This document shows, piece by piece, positions 36,001-43,928 of a DNA stretch of 64,000 nt; position 1 is the stretch's first letter, and each line of letters begins with the position of its first letter. Location of the stretch: assembly GCA_023423045.1 (NCBI GenBank), contig JAFAGA010000047.1, positions 1-64,000 on the forward strand. The letters run 5' to 3'. A program made the translations under genes and the position numbers. The notes under the pieces are model-generated. The model was not told the DNA's origin and did no database searches. It worked only from the letters and a program-made list of their open reading frames with translations. The stretch is from Bacillota bacterium (GTDB taxonomy: Bacteria > Bacillota > Clostridia > Lachnospirales > Lachnospiraceae).

Positions 36001-36951
36001 GGCGGTACCATTGTGAAATGGACAATGCCGGATGAATATTCCTATCTATGCTATGCACTTTACAGAGGAGCAAGTGAAGACTTTATTCCAGGTGCAGGTA
36101 ATTATCTAGCCACAATAGATAATCCCTATTACTATGATAAGCAAGTTGTACATAATTTAATAAATGACTATTACTACAAGGTACAAGCCATCGGTTTAAA
36201 AGTGAAAAGTGAGTTTTCTTTCAGTATCAAAGCTTGCCCCGGAGTTATCACAAGTATCCCCCCCACGATACCAGGATATCCTGTGGGTGAAGCATTTGGA
36301 AACTACCGAATATCTCTATCCTGGGATGCTTCAATAGATTATAACGGTATGCTAAAGGGCTATAGAATTTATAGAAATGGAGTGACTTGCAAAGATATCC
36401 CTTGCTCTATGACGAGCTGGATGGATGTTGGATTATACAGGAATACCGAATACACATATGAGATTACTGCGTTTAATGAAGCCGGTCTTGAATCCGAAAA
36501 AAGCCAAAGAATTGCTGTTTGTACAACCAATTATAACTATATGGGAGACATCGCCCCTATTGCACGTATCACTGCCTCATCAGAACGTGGACTTGATTCC
36601 CTTGTTACTAATATCTCCAATGGTGTATGTGGTATGATCGATCAGGATAATTGGCTTCCAAAAGAAGCAGATACTCTGCCGTGGATAAAGATGGAATGGG
36701 AAGAACCACATACAATTGATACAATCTATCTTTGGGGAAGATATGGTGAGTCTTTTACCTGTAGCGGAACTCTCACCTTGAGTGACGGCACTTGTTTTAG
36801 CTTAAGTTCACTGAGAACTGATGGATCGGCAACTAAGTTATATATTGGCAAACATAGTATAGTTAGCTTGGTAATCAAATTACATGAATGGGATGTTCAG
36901 GGAGGGATTTCTGAAATTCAACTGATAAATGAAAATAGTGATAATATCTGA
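33049..36951 (+). CDS. Multidomain GH38-type protein with FN3 and discoidin-like domains
   Basis: The N-terminal part after about residue 105 is a divergent GH38 catalytic domain: HDMHLD (114-119) supplies the metal ligands, and HTDDAGFSW (236-244) carries the probable nucleophile Asp. Beta domains follow to about 980, then two fibronectin type III-like units (about 985-1175), and an F5/8 type C (discoidin)-like domain at the end (about 1185-1300). There is no signal peptide or membrane segment, which is unusual for FN3 plus discoidin modules. It is translationally coupled to GH125. It is only distantly related to the GH38 at 25898, so a different linkage is likely. Confidence 0.85.
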   Translation: MKKELEIIKVHQTPWILMDSGVLKSETILHIDASLEDCVITARILVPGQPVYSQTVGPIANGKSDIRLLVPELLRDNDIVTFSLFAGDENTGSELASISLPQKKIRHWKIYVAHDMHLDIGYTDYQEDLALTLFPEYLDEVLEYIDITKEWEKDNQLKYPVEASYLLYSSALAARNADWIEKLKKNLISKRMNYPYNYLHFATEGMGTEQIVRQNYYSARFLNDILGIPPAKFAVHTDDAGFSWSHVDALTSAGQKYLSLRLQDNNWNYVDGHCPKYPRLFYLRGRTPESKLLTFDGPVYHFDDFGFRESLEVTIKRIADLFLDRQTEDYPYSSYLVHLTKVRDNSGIDPNVMHNIQALNTRTDDEGRSYVFPHFINSLVEDFFEDIETHYKDIIPSVQGTLESFWSFGAAQVSYETSISKENHENVPAAECFSAIASALVPEHPYPYADLFRAYDDMMLTDEHNWASWNYYVNDEQLKWSRNKVLEPQRIAKRLLDASFTALESLIPANGPTILVYNNSAWGRTDIVTIKTEAFPHTFEIIDTYTGISLPWQKTSDGSICFIASQVPQYGYKAFQIIPSSTQVKSKKTVTVTGNIIENDYYKVTLDTSGCICSCIDKQNNDKELADPAAPHKMNQFVYYTSKNELYDNVIYTEDEISDATISSETGLVMGMLIADGRTRGVEKVIRKVILYADLPRIDIINEVFKADAPPNYTECAEEGFFTFPFNMDHFRIAHDTPAGEVEPYVNSDIYSPTHQLYWSNTDFYVANHWISVQGDKDSILFTSVNSPLVQYGGRRTCHWDKNYQIKNPWIYNWVFNNFWKTNFTYTQPGPVTYKYSITTQKACDWKQARADKFGFDITNPLKSHLICQAQPGLLPRDIHSFFKINRDNVIATSVKMAESNDSGLIIRFHETQGFECSVCVDISSLLLNAHIIETDIIENNIAPIPSCEGQFSFSISAYGWKTFRLLQMEYCPAPSITDACITEGGTIVKWTMPDEYSYLCYALYRGASEDFIPGAGNYLATIDNPYYYDKQVVHNLINDYYYKVQAIGLKVKSEFSFSIKACPGVITSIPPTIPGYPVGEAFGNYRISLSWDASIDYNGMLKGYRIYRNGVTCKDIPCSMTSWMDVGLYRNTEYTYEITAFNEAGLESEKSQRIAVCTTNYNYMGDIAPIARITASSERGLDSLVTNISNGVCGMIDQDNWLPKEADTLPWIKMEWEEPHTIDTIYLWGRYGESFTCSGTLTLSDGTCFSLSSLRTDGSATKLYIGKHSIVSLVIKLHEWDVQGGISEIQLINENSDNI

Positions 36952-37434
36952 GCGGCTTAATGGATATTATTTGGCCGGTGATTAATAAAGTCGTACCATG
37001 ATGCCTCTATATTCCTTGCATACTCTATGTGGGTGATGGATTTCATATCACCCACATGGAGTTATAAAATAATCTTACTCTACTCATATCTTTTCTAACC
37101 AGCTCCCAATATAGATGTACCTAGGCTTTTATAAACTAAATTCCATACCATATCGACATATTTTCATTCTTATGTTAAAATATTTCCATAGTAACAGGAA
37201 AAGGTCAACAGATGAACAACAATGAGTGATTATCCTTATATCTGCAAAGTGAAGGCTAATCATTTTATTAACTAATTTTCTAAGGGCAAGCATAGGTTTT
37301 TACCCTTAGAAAACCTTATTTAATTTTCGAGCTAAACTGTAACAAGATTTTAACCTATCCTGTCGAATTCAACCGAACTTTTTTTATCTACATCTAGCCC
37401 TGCATCCAGCCCTGCCATCGAAAGGAGAATTTAT
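36952..37434. other. Intergenic region with two hairpins, no gene
   Basis: Besides the terminator at 37022-37061 the region holds a second exact 11-bp hairpin, TTTTCTAAGGG (37276-37286) with CCCTTAGAAAA (37303-37313), in the likely leader of the DUF402 gene. It could be a regulatory leader or a terminator of a short transcript. No open frame longer than a few codons has a ribosome site. Confidence 0.45.
37022..37061 (+). terminator. Terminator of the GH125-GH38 operon
   Basis: ATGTGGGTGAT (37027-37037) pairs exactly with ATCACCCACAT (37047-37057), extended by ACTCT/GGAGT with a wobble pair. The downstream T tract is weak. Confidence 0.65.
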
Positions 37435-37917
37435 ATGACCAAGCCCATGCTGTATAGGAGACGTTTTATCCCAGACGAGTTAATTCACCTAAAGGATGAC
37501 ATCATACTGGTTCTGGAGCCAAATTTGATTATCACCAAGTGGAAAACCCTCCGCCCCAGAAAAGATATCTCCAGAGGCCTTTCCGCCTTCTATCTGGACC
37601 GGGGATTTAAGGTAAGCAAGCTGTACGATGACCAAGGTCAGGTTGTGTACTGGTATTGTGACATTATTCAGGCCAAGACGGATTCAGAAAAAAACACCGT
37701 CATCATCGAGGATCTTTTAATCGATCTTATCCTCTATGAAGACGGCAGTATACGCATTGTGGATTTGGACGAGCTTGCCGAAGCGATGGAACATAAATTG
37801 ATCTCCCAGGAGGAGGCAAATTACGCTCTTCGCACTGTCGACTCTTTGCTGCAAATTATCTATGACGGACGTTTCCATACCCTGCAGGAGCCTGTCAACC
37901 GGGCGGAATTGCTTTAA
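37435..37917 (+). CDS. DUF402 family protein, possible nucleoside phosphatase
   Basis: The 160-residue protein matches the DUF402/FomD-like fold: the basic start LYRRRFIPDE, then ITKWKTLRPRKDISRG, then VVYWYCDII, DLLIDLILYEDG and VDLDELAEA. The acidic cluster of the last three is the expected metal-binding site. Known members hydrolyse nucleoside di- or triphosphates or CMP conjugates, so a cytoplasmic phosphohydrolase is likely. AAAGGAG lies 8 bases upstream of the ATG. It converges on the rpiB gene with only a few bases between stops. Confidence 0.85.
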   Translation: MTKPMLYRRRFIPDELIHLKDDIILVLEPNLIITKWKTLRPRKDISRGLSAFYLDRGFKVSKLYDDQGQVVYWYCDIIQAKTDSEKNTVIIEDLLIDLILYEDGSIRIVDLDELAEAMEHKLISQEEANYALRTVDSLLQIIYDGRFHTLQEPVNRAELL

Positions 37918-37921
37918 CTGT

Positions 37922-38353
37922 TTATTCCATCATTTGAATTCTCTTAATATGCCTTTCTTCATCGGAGAACTCTGTATTCAAAAAGGTTTCGACGATTTTT
38001 AAGGCATGTCCGATGCCGATTACTCTGGCACCCATCGCTAATACATTAGCGTCATTGTGCAGTCTGGTTGCCTCCGCACTGAAGCAGTCGTGGCAAAGCG
38101 CCGCACGTATCCCCTTCATCTTATTTGCTGAGATTGATATTCCAATTCCTGTTCCACAGATCAGGATGCCCTTATCGCACTCCTTATTCTGTATTGCCCT
38201 GCCGACTGCCTGGGCATAGTCCGGATAATCACTGGCGTCCAAGTCTCCGCAGCCAAAATCCTTATATTCTATTCCTTTTTGATCCAAATACTCCATAACA
38301 GCTTTCTTCATGGCATATCCGGTATGGTCATTTCCAAGTGCAATCAAAATCAT
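37922..38353 (-). CDS. rpiB: Ribose-5-phosphate isomerase B
   Basis: RpiB interconverts ribulose 5-phosphate and ribose 5-phosphate in the pentose phosphate pathway. Marks are the N-terminal GNDHTGYAMK, and ILICGTGIGISISANKMKGI with catalytic Cys in CGTG and the anion-hole glycines. The chosen start is the ATG at 38353; AGGAGG is only 3 bases before it, so the TTG two codons later or an upstream ATG at 38374 overlapping the previous stop are alternatives. It is the last gene of the YwlC-YwlE-RpiB cluster known from Bacillus. Since RpiB and allose-6-phosphate isomerase are alike, the sugar is the usual assumption. Confidence 0.92.
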   Translation of the reverse strand: MILIALGNDHTGYAMKKAVMEYLDQKGIEYKDFGCGDLDASDYPDYAQAVGRAIQNKECDKGILICGTGIGISISANKMKGIRAALCHDCFSAEATRLHNDANVLAMGARVIGIGHALKIVETFLNTEFSDEERHIKRIQMME

Positions 38354-38360
38354 TTCCTCC

Positions 38361-38813
38361 TTAATTGATATCATTCAGCTTATAAACTGTCTTTTTTACC
38401 AAGCGTCCCAATTCAATGTAACACTCCTCATACTCCATCAAAGTACCGCCGTAAGGATCTACCACATCCCCTAACTCTCCTGCGAACTCCTTGATAGCAT
38501 AAACATCCTTTATCTCCGGATACAATTCCTGAACCTTCCTCTTCTGGCTCATGGTCATGGTAAGAATAATGGTATTATCGTCCAAATCCGAGGCCTTTAA
38601 TCCCTTCGCCATATGATTTGGCAGTTCCAGGTCATGCTTCTTCAATATAATCTCCGCCTTGGGATTGATCGGTTCAGAGAACAGCACTACCATGCCTCGT
38701 GATATTACCTTAATATCACTGACCTTTTCCAGGTTCTTATAGATTGCTTCTGCCATCGGGCTTCTGCAAGTATTCCCGGTACACACAAAAATAAGCTTCT
38801 GATATTTCCCCAT
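38361..38813 (-). CDS. ywlE: Low-molecular-weight phosphatase, YwlE-like protein-arginine phosphatase
   Basis: The catalytic P-loop reads CTGNTCRSPMAEA near residues 11-23, and the general acid Asp lies in VDPYGGTL near residue 120. Threonine in the CTGNTCR loop marks the arginine-phosphatase YwlE rather than tyrosine phosphatases. It would reverse McsB arginine marking that targets proteins to Clp proteases; mecA, a Clp adaptor, is also in this window but not linked. GGGAG lies 6 bases before the chosen ATG at 38813. Its stop is 7 bases before the rpiB start chosen here. Confidence 0.9.
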   Translation of the reverse strand: MGKYQKLIFVCTGNTCRSPMAEAIYKNLEKVSDIKVISRGMVVLFSEPINPKAEIILKKHDLELPNHMAKGLKASDLDDNTIILTMTMSQKRKVQELYPEIKDVYAIKEFAGELGDVVDPYGGTLMEYEECYIELGRLVKKTVYKLNDIN

Positions 38814-38872
38814 ACGTATCTCCCTTCTTCCAACTTCCTGACAATCCGGCATCGGCACATTACGGCTGCCAT

Positions 38873-39940
38873 CTACTTGTTCTGTGCAACCTTCACAACG
38901 CGGTAGCCTGCCGCTTTCAAAAGCCGGTTCATAATCGCATATCCCAGGCTGTTGTCAGCAAAGCTCTCCGAATAAATATATTCAGCATGCAGTTCGTCAA
39001 ACTCCCGCAAAATTGCATAAAGACCTGCTGCAATCGATGCCTCGTTATTCCTTGAACCGATAGTTTTTACTGTCCCGTACCGGTACAAGGCGCTGGTCTC
39101 ATCCGTGGCAATCACTCCCACGCGCTTCCCCTCATCCTGCTTTTCCTTTGCTTTTTGATTGATCGCATTAATCACCGATGCGGTTTCTCCTTCGTAGATG
39201 GTTAGCTTTCCCTCAGGAGCATAATGACGGTATTTCATGCCGGGCGCTCTGGGCACCGCCCCGGGATCCGGCTCCCTGCTTAAGACAGCAGGATCCACCT
39301 CAACCTCTCCGATTACATTCTCCAGCATAGCCTTAGTAATGCAACCGGGCCTCAGGATTACAGGAACCTTGCCGGATAAATCAATAATGGTGGATTCCAA
39401 CCCCAGGGTTGCCATTCCTCCATCGATTATCATATCTATCTTTCCGCTCATGTCCTTAATCACATGTTCCGCCCTCGTCGGGCTCGGCTTACCCGAAAGA
39501 TTAGCGCTGGGTGCTGCCACATAAACCCCGGAAGCAGCGATCAGACTTCGCGCAATCTGGTTTGCCGGAAGACGGATCGCTACGGTATCCAGGCCTCCTG
39601 TGGTTCCATGAGGGACGCTGTCCTTCTTCTTCAATATAATTGTCAACGGCCCCGGCCAAAACACCTCAGCCAGCTGATATGCCTTATCCGGTATCTCCCT
39701 GGCAAGCATTTCAAGATCCGCGACCTCCGAAACATGTACAATCAGGGGATTATCCGAAGGCCTTCCCTTTGCTTCATAGATCTTCCCTGCGGCAGAAGTA
39801 TCCAAAGCATTGGCCCCCAAGCCGTATACCGTCTCCGTGGGAAATGCCACCACTCCTCCCGCACGAAGTATTCCTGCGGCAATCTCCAGGTCCTTGGCCT
39901 GCGGATTATATTCATCCACTTTTATAATTATTGTATTCAT
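38873..39940 (-). CDS. ywlC: L-threonylcarbamoyladenylate synthase, long YwlC/Sua5 form
   Basis: The enzyme makes threonylcarbamoyl-AMP from threonine, bicarbonate and ATP, the first step of the t6A modification of ANN-decoding tRNAs. The YrdC domain spans about residues 10-205 with GGVVAFPTETVYGLG and KGRPSDNPLIVH. The C-terminal Sua5 domain (about 225-350) follows a proline-rich linker, REPDPGAVPRAPGMKYRHYA. The start ATG at 39940 follows GAGGAG by 11 bases. It heads a cluster with ywlE and rpiB. Copy 3 of the promoter-leader repeat is just upstream, with its -10 box inside the end of cwlD. Confidence 0.94.
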   Translation of the reverse strand: MNTIIIKVDEYNPQAKDLEIAAGILRAGGVVAFPTETVYGLGANALDTSAAGKIYEAKGRPSDNPLIVHVSEVADLEMLAREIPDKAYQLAEVFWPGPLTIILKKKDSVPHGTTGGLDTVAIRLPANQIARSLIAASGVYVAAPSANLSGKPSPTRAEHVIKDMSGKIDMIIDGGMATLGLESTIIDLSGKVPVILRPGCITKAMLENVIGEVEVDPAVLSREPDPGAVPRAPGMKYRHYAPEGKLTIYEGETASVINAINQKAKEKQDEGKRVGVIATDETSALYRYGTVKTIGSRNNEASIAAGLYAILREFDELHAEYIYSESFADNSLGYAIMNRLLKAAGYRVVKVAQNK

Positions 39941-40008
39941 CAAAAAACTTACTCCTCGCGGCCTTCCTTCTGCCGCCTTTCATTCGCTCATCATCAAGCG
40001 CAATTTAT

Positions 40009-40123
40009 TAGATCATGAACATAAACCTTGTTCATGATCTTCAGCTCCGATCGCATGCTTACGAGCAAGCTCGCTGTGCGAGTGTCTTTCTCGCGCTGGT
40101 CACATACGCTTTTATTATATCAT
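40009..40123 (-). repeat. Promoter-leader repeat, copy 3 (upstream of ywlC)
   Basis: Read on the minus strand: TGATATAATAAAAGCGTA, a longer variable stretch, GCGAGCTTGCTCG, ATGCGATCGGAGC, then the hairpin ATCATGAAC with GTTCATGATC, then TAAT. The order equals copies 1 and 2. The first TATAAT overlaps the stop region of cwlD at 40120, so the ywlC promoter lies partly in a coding end. Confidence 0.7.
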
Positions 40124-40875
40124 ATATATTCGTAAAAGCAAATACCGGGCCCGGCCTGGAGAAGCTCCTTTGTAAGCCCGGCCTCATGAATGTAGCGCAT
40201 GATAGCCAAATGAATTGCATAGGCCATCTTTTCCTGATAATTCTCATCCGTCAGCAAAGCGGATTCCCGAATATTGGACATATATCCGCATTCTACAATT
40301 ACCATGGGGCATTCCGCCTTTTGAAGCATAAAATAATTGCTGTTGGGTTTTGCCTTGCGGTGATTTCCATCCGCAATTGTTTCTACAATCTGCTCCTGCA
40401 TAATCTGTGCCAGCCGTTTCCCCGACTCGGAAGCAGAATAATAAAATACCTGGGCCCCCTTAACGTACTCTTCGGTAAAGCTATTCTGATGGACACTGAC
40501 GGCAAGATCCGCTTTACTTTCTTTGATTAGAGCAACCCGCGCATTCAGATCCGCACGCTTTTTGTTAGAATCATCTTCCGAATACAGTCCGATATCTTCT
40601 TCTCTGGTCATAATAACCTGTATATCATTCTGGATCAGCAGGTCCTTTAGTTTTAGGGAAATGCTTAAATTGATGTCCTTCTCCAACGCATTGTTCACAC
40701 CAATCTTTCCAGGGTCCCTTCCGCCATGCCCTGGATCGATTACAATGGTAACCGGCCTTTTACCCGCTGAATCAGCGCTCACTTCATTCACTCCCTTCTT
40801 ACCCATAGTTTCCGAGGACAGGAGAAGGGCGGTGCATATAAAGAACAGGAATATAATATTAAAATATTTTTTCAT
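40120..40875 (-). CDS. cwlD: N-acetylmuramoyl-L-alanine amidase, CwlD-like
   Basis: This Amidase_3 enzyme in spore formers makes muramic-delta-lactam in cortex peptidoglycan. An N-terminal signal anchor covers residues 5-22. Zinc ligands are H50 in IDPGHGGRDPG and E65 in NALEKDIN, then His in VSVHQNSF, and the catalytic Glu is in VIVECGYMSN. The 251-residue length matches CwlD rather than larger wall amidases. The ribosome site is weak (GGGAAG). It is followed by ywlC, and the gene upstream is a GH18 protein of cortex-lysis type on the same strand, so both likely act on spore or wall peptidoglycan. Confidence 0.88.
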   Translation of the reverse strand: MKKYFNIIFLFFICTALLLSSETMGKKGVNEVSADSAGKRPVTIVIDPGHGGRDPGKIGVNNALEKDINLSISLKLKDLLIQNDIQVIMTREEDIGLYSEDDSNKKRADLNARVALIKESKADLAVSVHQNSFTEEYVKGAQVFYYSASESGKRLAQIMQEQIVETIADGNHRKAKPNSNYFMLQKAECPMVIVECGYMSNIRESALLTDENYQEKMAYAIHLAIMRYIHEAGLTKELLQAGPGICFYEYI

Positions 40876-40960
40876 CGCATTACTTCCCGAATCAACTTCT
40901 TTATATCTTATGAACCCGGCAATCGTACTATTCTATACGTTGTTAACAATGCAGGATATT

Positions 40961-42667
40961 TTATTTTAAATAAGGCATAATGACATTCCAGATAATTTCC
41001 TTCTCCAGCCCAAGCTTCCAGGCCGCAATACCGGCCACCTCGGCATCATAGATAACCTTCATCTTTTCCTCGATGGACTTTTCCTCTTCAAGCCACATTT
41101 TATAGGTAGCCCCGTCCTTTTCATATTCCGCATAATAGCAGCCGTAGGAGTCACTCCACTGCGGTTCCGCCCCGTTATCCGACAGTATCTTTGCAGCCGG
41201 CGTCATAGCAAAGCTTTCCGCGCTTACTTCGCCTCCCGGGATCTCCTTCCACAAGCGGGTATAGAAGGGAATCGCAATAATTGTTTTTTCCTTCGGAACC
41301 AGCTCCAGTATATTGTTCACCGCATCCGTAACAAAATCTATGGAAGCCACCGGCCCTGCCACTTCGGAGCCTGCATAAAATTCATCATATGCCATTACAA
41401 TAACATAGTCTACAATTTTACCCTGCTCCTCCCTGTCATAATGAGCCGTATAGGGAGTAGGAACATAATTATCAACAGAAAGAACAATGCCGTTATTCCT
41501 GCACTTCACGGATAATTCCCTTAAAAACTGAATGTAATGCACTCCCGTATCCTTAGAAATCTTTTCAAAATCGATATTAATTCCATTCAGCTTATAATCC
41601 AGAGCCGCCTGAACCAGTGCATTGGACAGATTTTCTCTTCGGGAAGTCCGGGACAGCAGCTCATACATACTGATCTCGGTGTTAAAATCGTCAACCAGGG
41701 CCCATACCTCCAAGCCCAGCTCCTTCGCTCTTGTCACATATTTCTCTGTCGCCAGGGAAGAGATTGTGCCGGATACATCATTAACGCTGAACCAGGTAGG
41801 GGACACCACATTCACTCCCTTTGTCTGGGCAATTAAACCTCCGAGATTATCTGCGGCATCTGTATTAAACACCTGGTGGAACACCAGATTGACGCTTCCG
41901 GACCTTGTCTGGGAAGTATACTCCGGCTCCATATAACTGCTGCCGATGGTCTGATAGGAGGCTTCCCGTGTACTCCCGGATTTTACATAGCCCTTGATAC
42001 CATCCTCCGTCATAACCTTGATAAATCCTTTTTGGGGCACCTCTTCCGTATCGACAAGCAAGAGGCTGGTTCCGGAAGAAAGTTCTGCCAATATGGGGCT
42101 CTTGATATCCGGTTCGGTTCTCAGCTGGGTAGCCTTCTGAACCTGTGTAAACAGATATTCCCCCCATTTGTATTGAATTACAGCACGATTTGGATTCTCG
42201 TAATACTGATATGCAATATCCGAATACTTTTTCACAAAGTCCAGCGACACATAAACACGGTCTGCAAATATATATACCATCGGTATCTGGGTTTCCATAT
42301 CCGTCTTAATCATACTCTTGGTAACCGTATAGCTTTTGCTGTTAGCCTCGGTCTGTATGATCTCATTGGGTGTGGTATAGGTCAATATATTTTCACTGGA
42401 ATCCCAATAAAACCTGTGGTTGAACTGCTGTGCCACCGTATCGTAGTCCACAAAAACCGAGCCGTCAATCAATACTCCTTTGGTATCATAAATCTCATCC
42501 TGAAGGACAATTAATACTTCTTCACCCTCCACCCCATAATAATCTTCCAGTGGCATAACTTCATCACTGGGGGTCAGCTTCTCTATCACCCAGGATCCTA
42601 TGATTACTAAAATAATGATAATACCGACCCCTCCGCCGATCACTGCCAATTTAAAACGTCTGTCCAT
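40961..42667 (-). CDS. Membrane-anchored GH18 protein with stalk and SH3 domain
   Basis: The layout is a membrane anchor (residues 9-27), a copper-amine-oxidase-N-like region (about 50-165), an SH3-type domain (170-235) and a GH18 barrel (about 255-565). The catalytic strand NGINIDFEK has E368 as the acid, in the DxxDxE-like form of the YaaH/SleL and CFLE group, which act on muramyl or cortex glycan links rather than chitin. The 568-residue length is typical for Lachnospiraceae. It is about 85 bases upstream of cwlD on the same strand. A 122-bp palindromic element lies upstream of the start at 42667. Confidence 0.85.
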   Translation of the reverse strand: MDRRFKLAVIGGGVGIIIILVIIGSWVIEKLTPSDEVMPLEDYYGVEGEEVLIVLQDEIYDTKGVLIDGSVFVDYDTVAQQFNHRFYWDSSENILTYTTPNEIIQTEANSKSYTVTKSMIKTDMETQIPMVYIFADRVYVSLDFVKKYSDIAYQYYENPNRAVIQYKWGEYLFTQVQKATQLRTEPDIKSPILAELSSGTSLLLVDTEEVPQKGFIKVMTEDGIKGYVKSGSTREASYQTIGSSYMEPEYTSQTRSGSVNLVFHQVFNTDAADNLGGLIAQTKGVNVVSPTWFSVNDVSGTISSLATEKYVTRAKELGLEVWALVDDFNTEISMYELLSRTSRRENLSNALVQAALDYKLNGINIDFEKISKDTGVHYIQFLRELSVKCRNNGIVLSVDNYVPTPYTAHYDREEQGKIVDYVIVMAYDEFYAGSEVAGPVASIDFVTDAVNNILELVPKEKTIIAIPFYTRLWKEIPGGEVSAESFAMTPAAKILSDNGAEPQWSDSYGCYYAEYEKDGATYKMWLEEEKSIEEKMKVIYDAEVAGIAAWKLGLEKEIIWNVIMPYLK

Positions 42668-42752
42668 ACCCGTACCCGCGCCTTTCCTTCCATAATCTAT
42701 ATCAGTTTTTTCGTCTCTCTCATCTCACTGCCCGTGGGCTTATCATAAACAT

Positions 42753-42874
42753 TAATGGTATAATGTCTGTCGACATTATACATAAGCACAGGTGCTTATA
42801 TATGCCGCTTCGCGCCAGAATGTGCACTCCCTCCGGTCGGCACTGGTATAATGTCTGTCGACATTATACCATTA
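42753..42874. repeat. 122-bp element with 15-bp terminal inverted repeats, each arm a palindrome
   Basis: TAATGGTATAATGTC at 42753-42767 is the exact reverse complement of 42860-42874. Each end also contains the hairpin TATAATGTC-TGTC-GACATTATA (42759-42780 and 42847-42868), so the same palindrome occurs twice. Between them TAAGCACAGGTGCTTA (42783-42798) is another palindrome. It may be a small non-coding mobile element or a double operator of the GH18 gene. Confidence 0.6.
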
Positions 42875-42942
42875 TTTTGGTATGGAGTCATTACTTAATT
42901 CGACTTTTACATTTTTTTCTGAGTGTAAATTATCAAAAAATA

Positions 42943-43005
42943 GGATATGAATAAGGAGTGCCGCGGCTGCAAGCTTCCTTCGGCACTCCTTGCATATATT
43001 CATTT
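42943..43005 (-). terminator. Hairpin at the end of the kinase operon
   Basis: AAGGAGTGCCG pairs exactly with CGGCACTCCTT around a 17-base loop, with extended AT pairing outside. On the minus strand a T6 run follows about 12 bases later. It lies almost 300 bases past the last gene of the operon, so the assignment is tentative. Confidence 0.5.
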
Positions 43006-43298
43006 ATTCCTGCCCGCTTTCCCGCTGCAGGCTGCCATGTGCAATATCTCCGGTCAAAAAGTATGGAGGCCTTTCTAAGTACCGGTTTGTCGGCTGCCGC
43101 CGCAGGCAAATTCTGATGAGCCGGGAAGGATTACATTCGTTTGCTTTGCTTCTTCTTCGCTTCGCCTTACATTCGCTGTTCCGGATAAAAAGGTTGCCAG
43201 ATGGAATGCTTTGATAGAGCGCCTTGGATAAGAAGGTCATTTGTGATATGTTATACTTCCTATGTATAGATTCCAGTCTTTGTCCGGTTGCTTTTTGG

Positions 43299-43928
43299 CT
43301 ATCTGAAATTGAAGCACCGCTTCATGAATAATCTTGTTTCATGATTCATACGGGTAGGATCCACGACTTCCGGAACCGCCCATATCTTTTGTTTTATCTC
43401 TTTTTGTATCCTCTGTATCACACGCTCCTTTCCCCGGGGGATAAAATAGAGCCAGGAGTCATCTCCCCCAATATTGTCCAGCTTCTGAATAAATTGCCCC
43501 AGCTTTCTCATATCCCACTCCGACTGTCCTCCTACCGCAATCCGGATTGAACAACGAAGCAATTCCTCCCGGTTCTTCATCAGATCCGTTCCGAAATCCA
43601 GAAGGATATATTCATAGTCTTCTCCCATAAGCTGAACAATCCGGTCAGGGCCGGCTTCCATGCAACAGGTTACTCTATGGTATGAGAACTGGGCCCCGGT
43701 CCCTCTGTGCCATTCATAGGCCTCTTGAATCAGCCCCATATCCCGGTGTCCGTTGCATTCCACCAAGGCCGTTCGTTTTCCAAGCTCCTCTCCAAGATAA
43801 AATGCCAGCATTAGAGCAGTATGTGTCACGCCCGTTCCATGATGGGTTCCGATCAACCCGATTACTTCCCTGGTCCTGATCCTGCCCCGGTGAGCTATCT
43901 TACTTAACAGTATCGGTCTATTCCTCAT
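43299..43928 (-). CDS. P-loop-like ParA/CpaE-family protein lacking Walker A lysines
   Basis: The 209-residue protein has a strand-loop EVIGLIGTHHGTGVTHTALM (21-40) at the position of a ParA/MinD deviant Walker A. The signature lysine (expected at 29) is His and the P-loop lysine (expected at 34) is Val. The later strands YILLDFGTD and IRIAVGGQSEWD keep the general fold. It looks like a CpaE/ParA-type fold that may bind a partner rather than hydrolyse ATP. The kinase upstream carries the same GVTH motif in its own C-terminal domain. The genes overlap by 11 bases, so they are co-translated. Confidence 0.7.
   Translation of the reverse strand: MRNRPILLSKIAHRGRIRTREVIGLIGTHHGTGVTHTALMLAFYLGEELGKRTALVECNGHRDMGLIQEAYEWHRGTGAQFSYHRVTCCMEAGPDRIVQLMGEDYEYILLDFGTDLMKNREELLRCSIRIAVGGQSEWDMRKLGQFIQKLDNIGGDDSWLYFIPRGKERVIQRIQKEIKQKIWAVPEVVDPTRMNHETRLFMKRCFNFR

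Larger units (their letters stand above)
42668..43298. other. 631-base intergenic region with repeats, no convincing gene
   Basis: It holds the palindromic element at 42753-42874 and the hairpin at 42943-43005. The remaining 43010-43298 has short open frames on both strands, of which none has a ribosome site or a recognisable product; two short polypyrimidine patches with repeated TTCGC occur near 43130-43180. I see no gene here. Confidence 0.5.

Noticed and set aside
37216..37233. Very short frame ATGAACAACAATGAGTGA after a possible ribosome site in the DUF402 leader
   Set aside because: Five codons only, and no link in frame or spacing to the following gene; not enough to call a leader peptide.
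39464..40018. 184-codon frame opposite ywlC
   Set aside because: Antisense to the well-defined YwlC gene, without ribosome site or recognisable domain.
43004..43240. 78-codon basic frame after the kinase operon on the minus strand
   Set aside because: No ribosome site, unusual Arg/Ser/Cys-rich composition and no recognisable motif; treated as intergenic.
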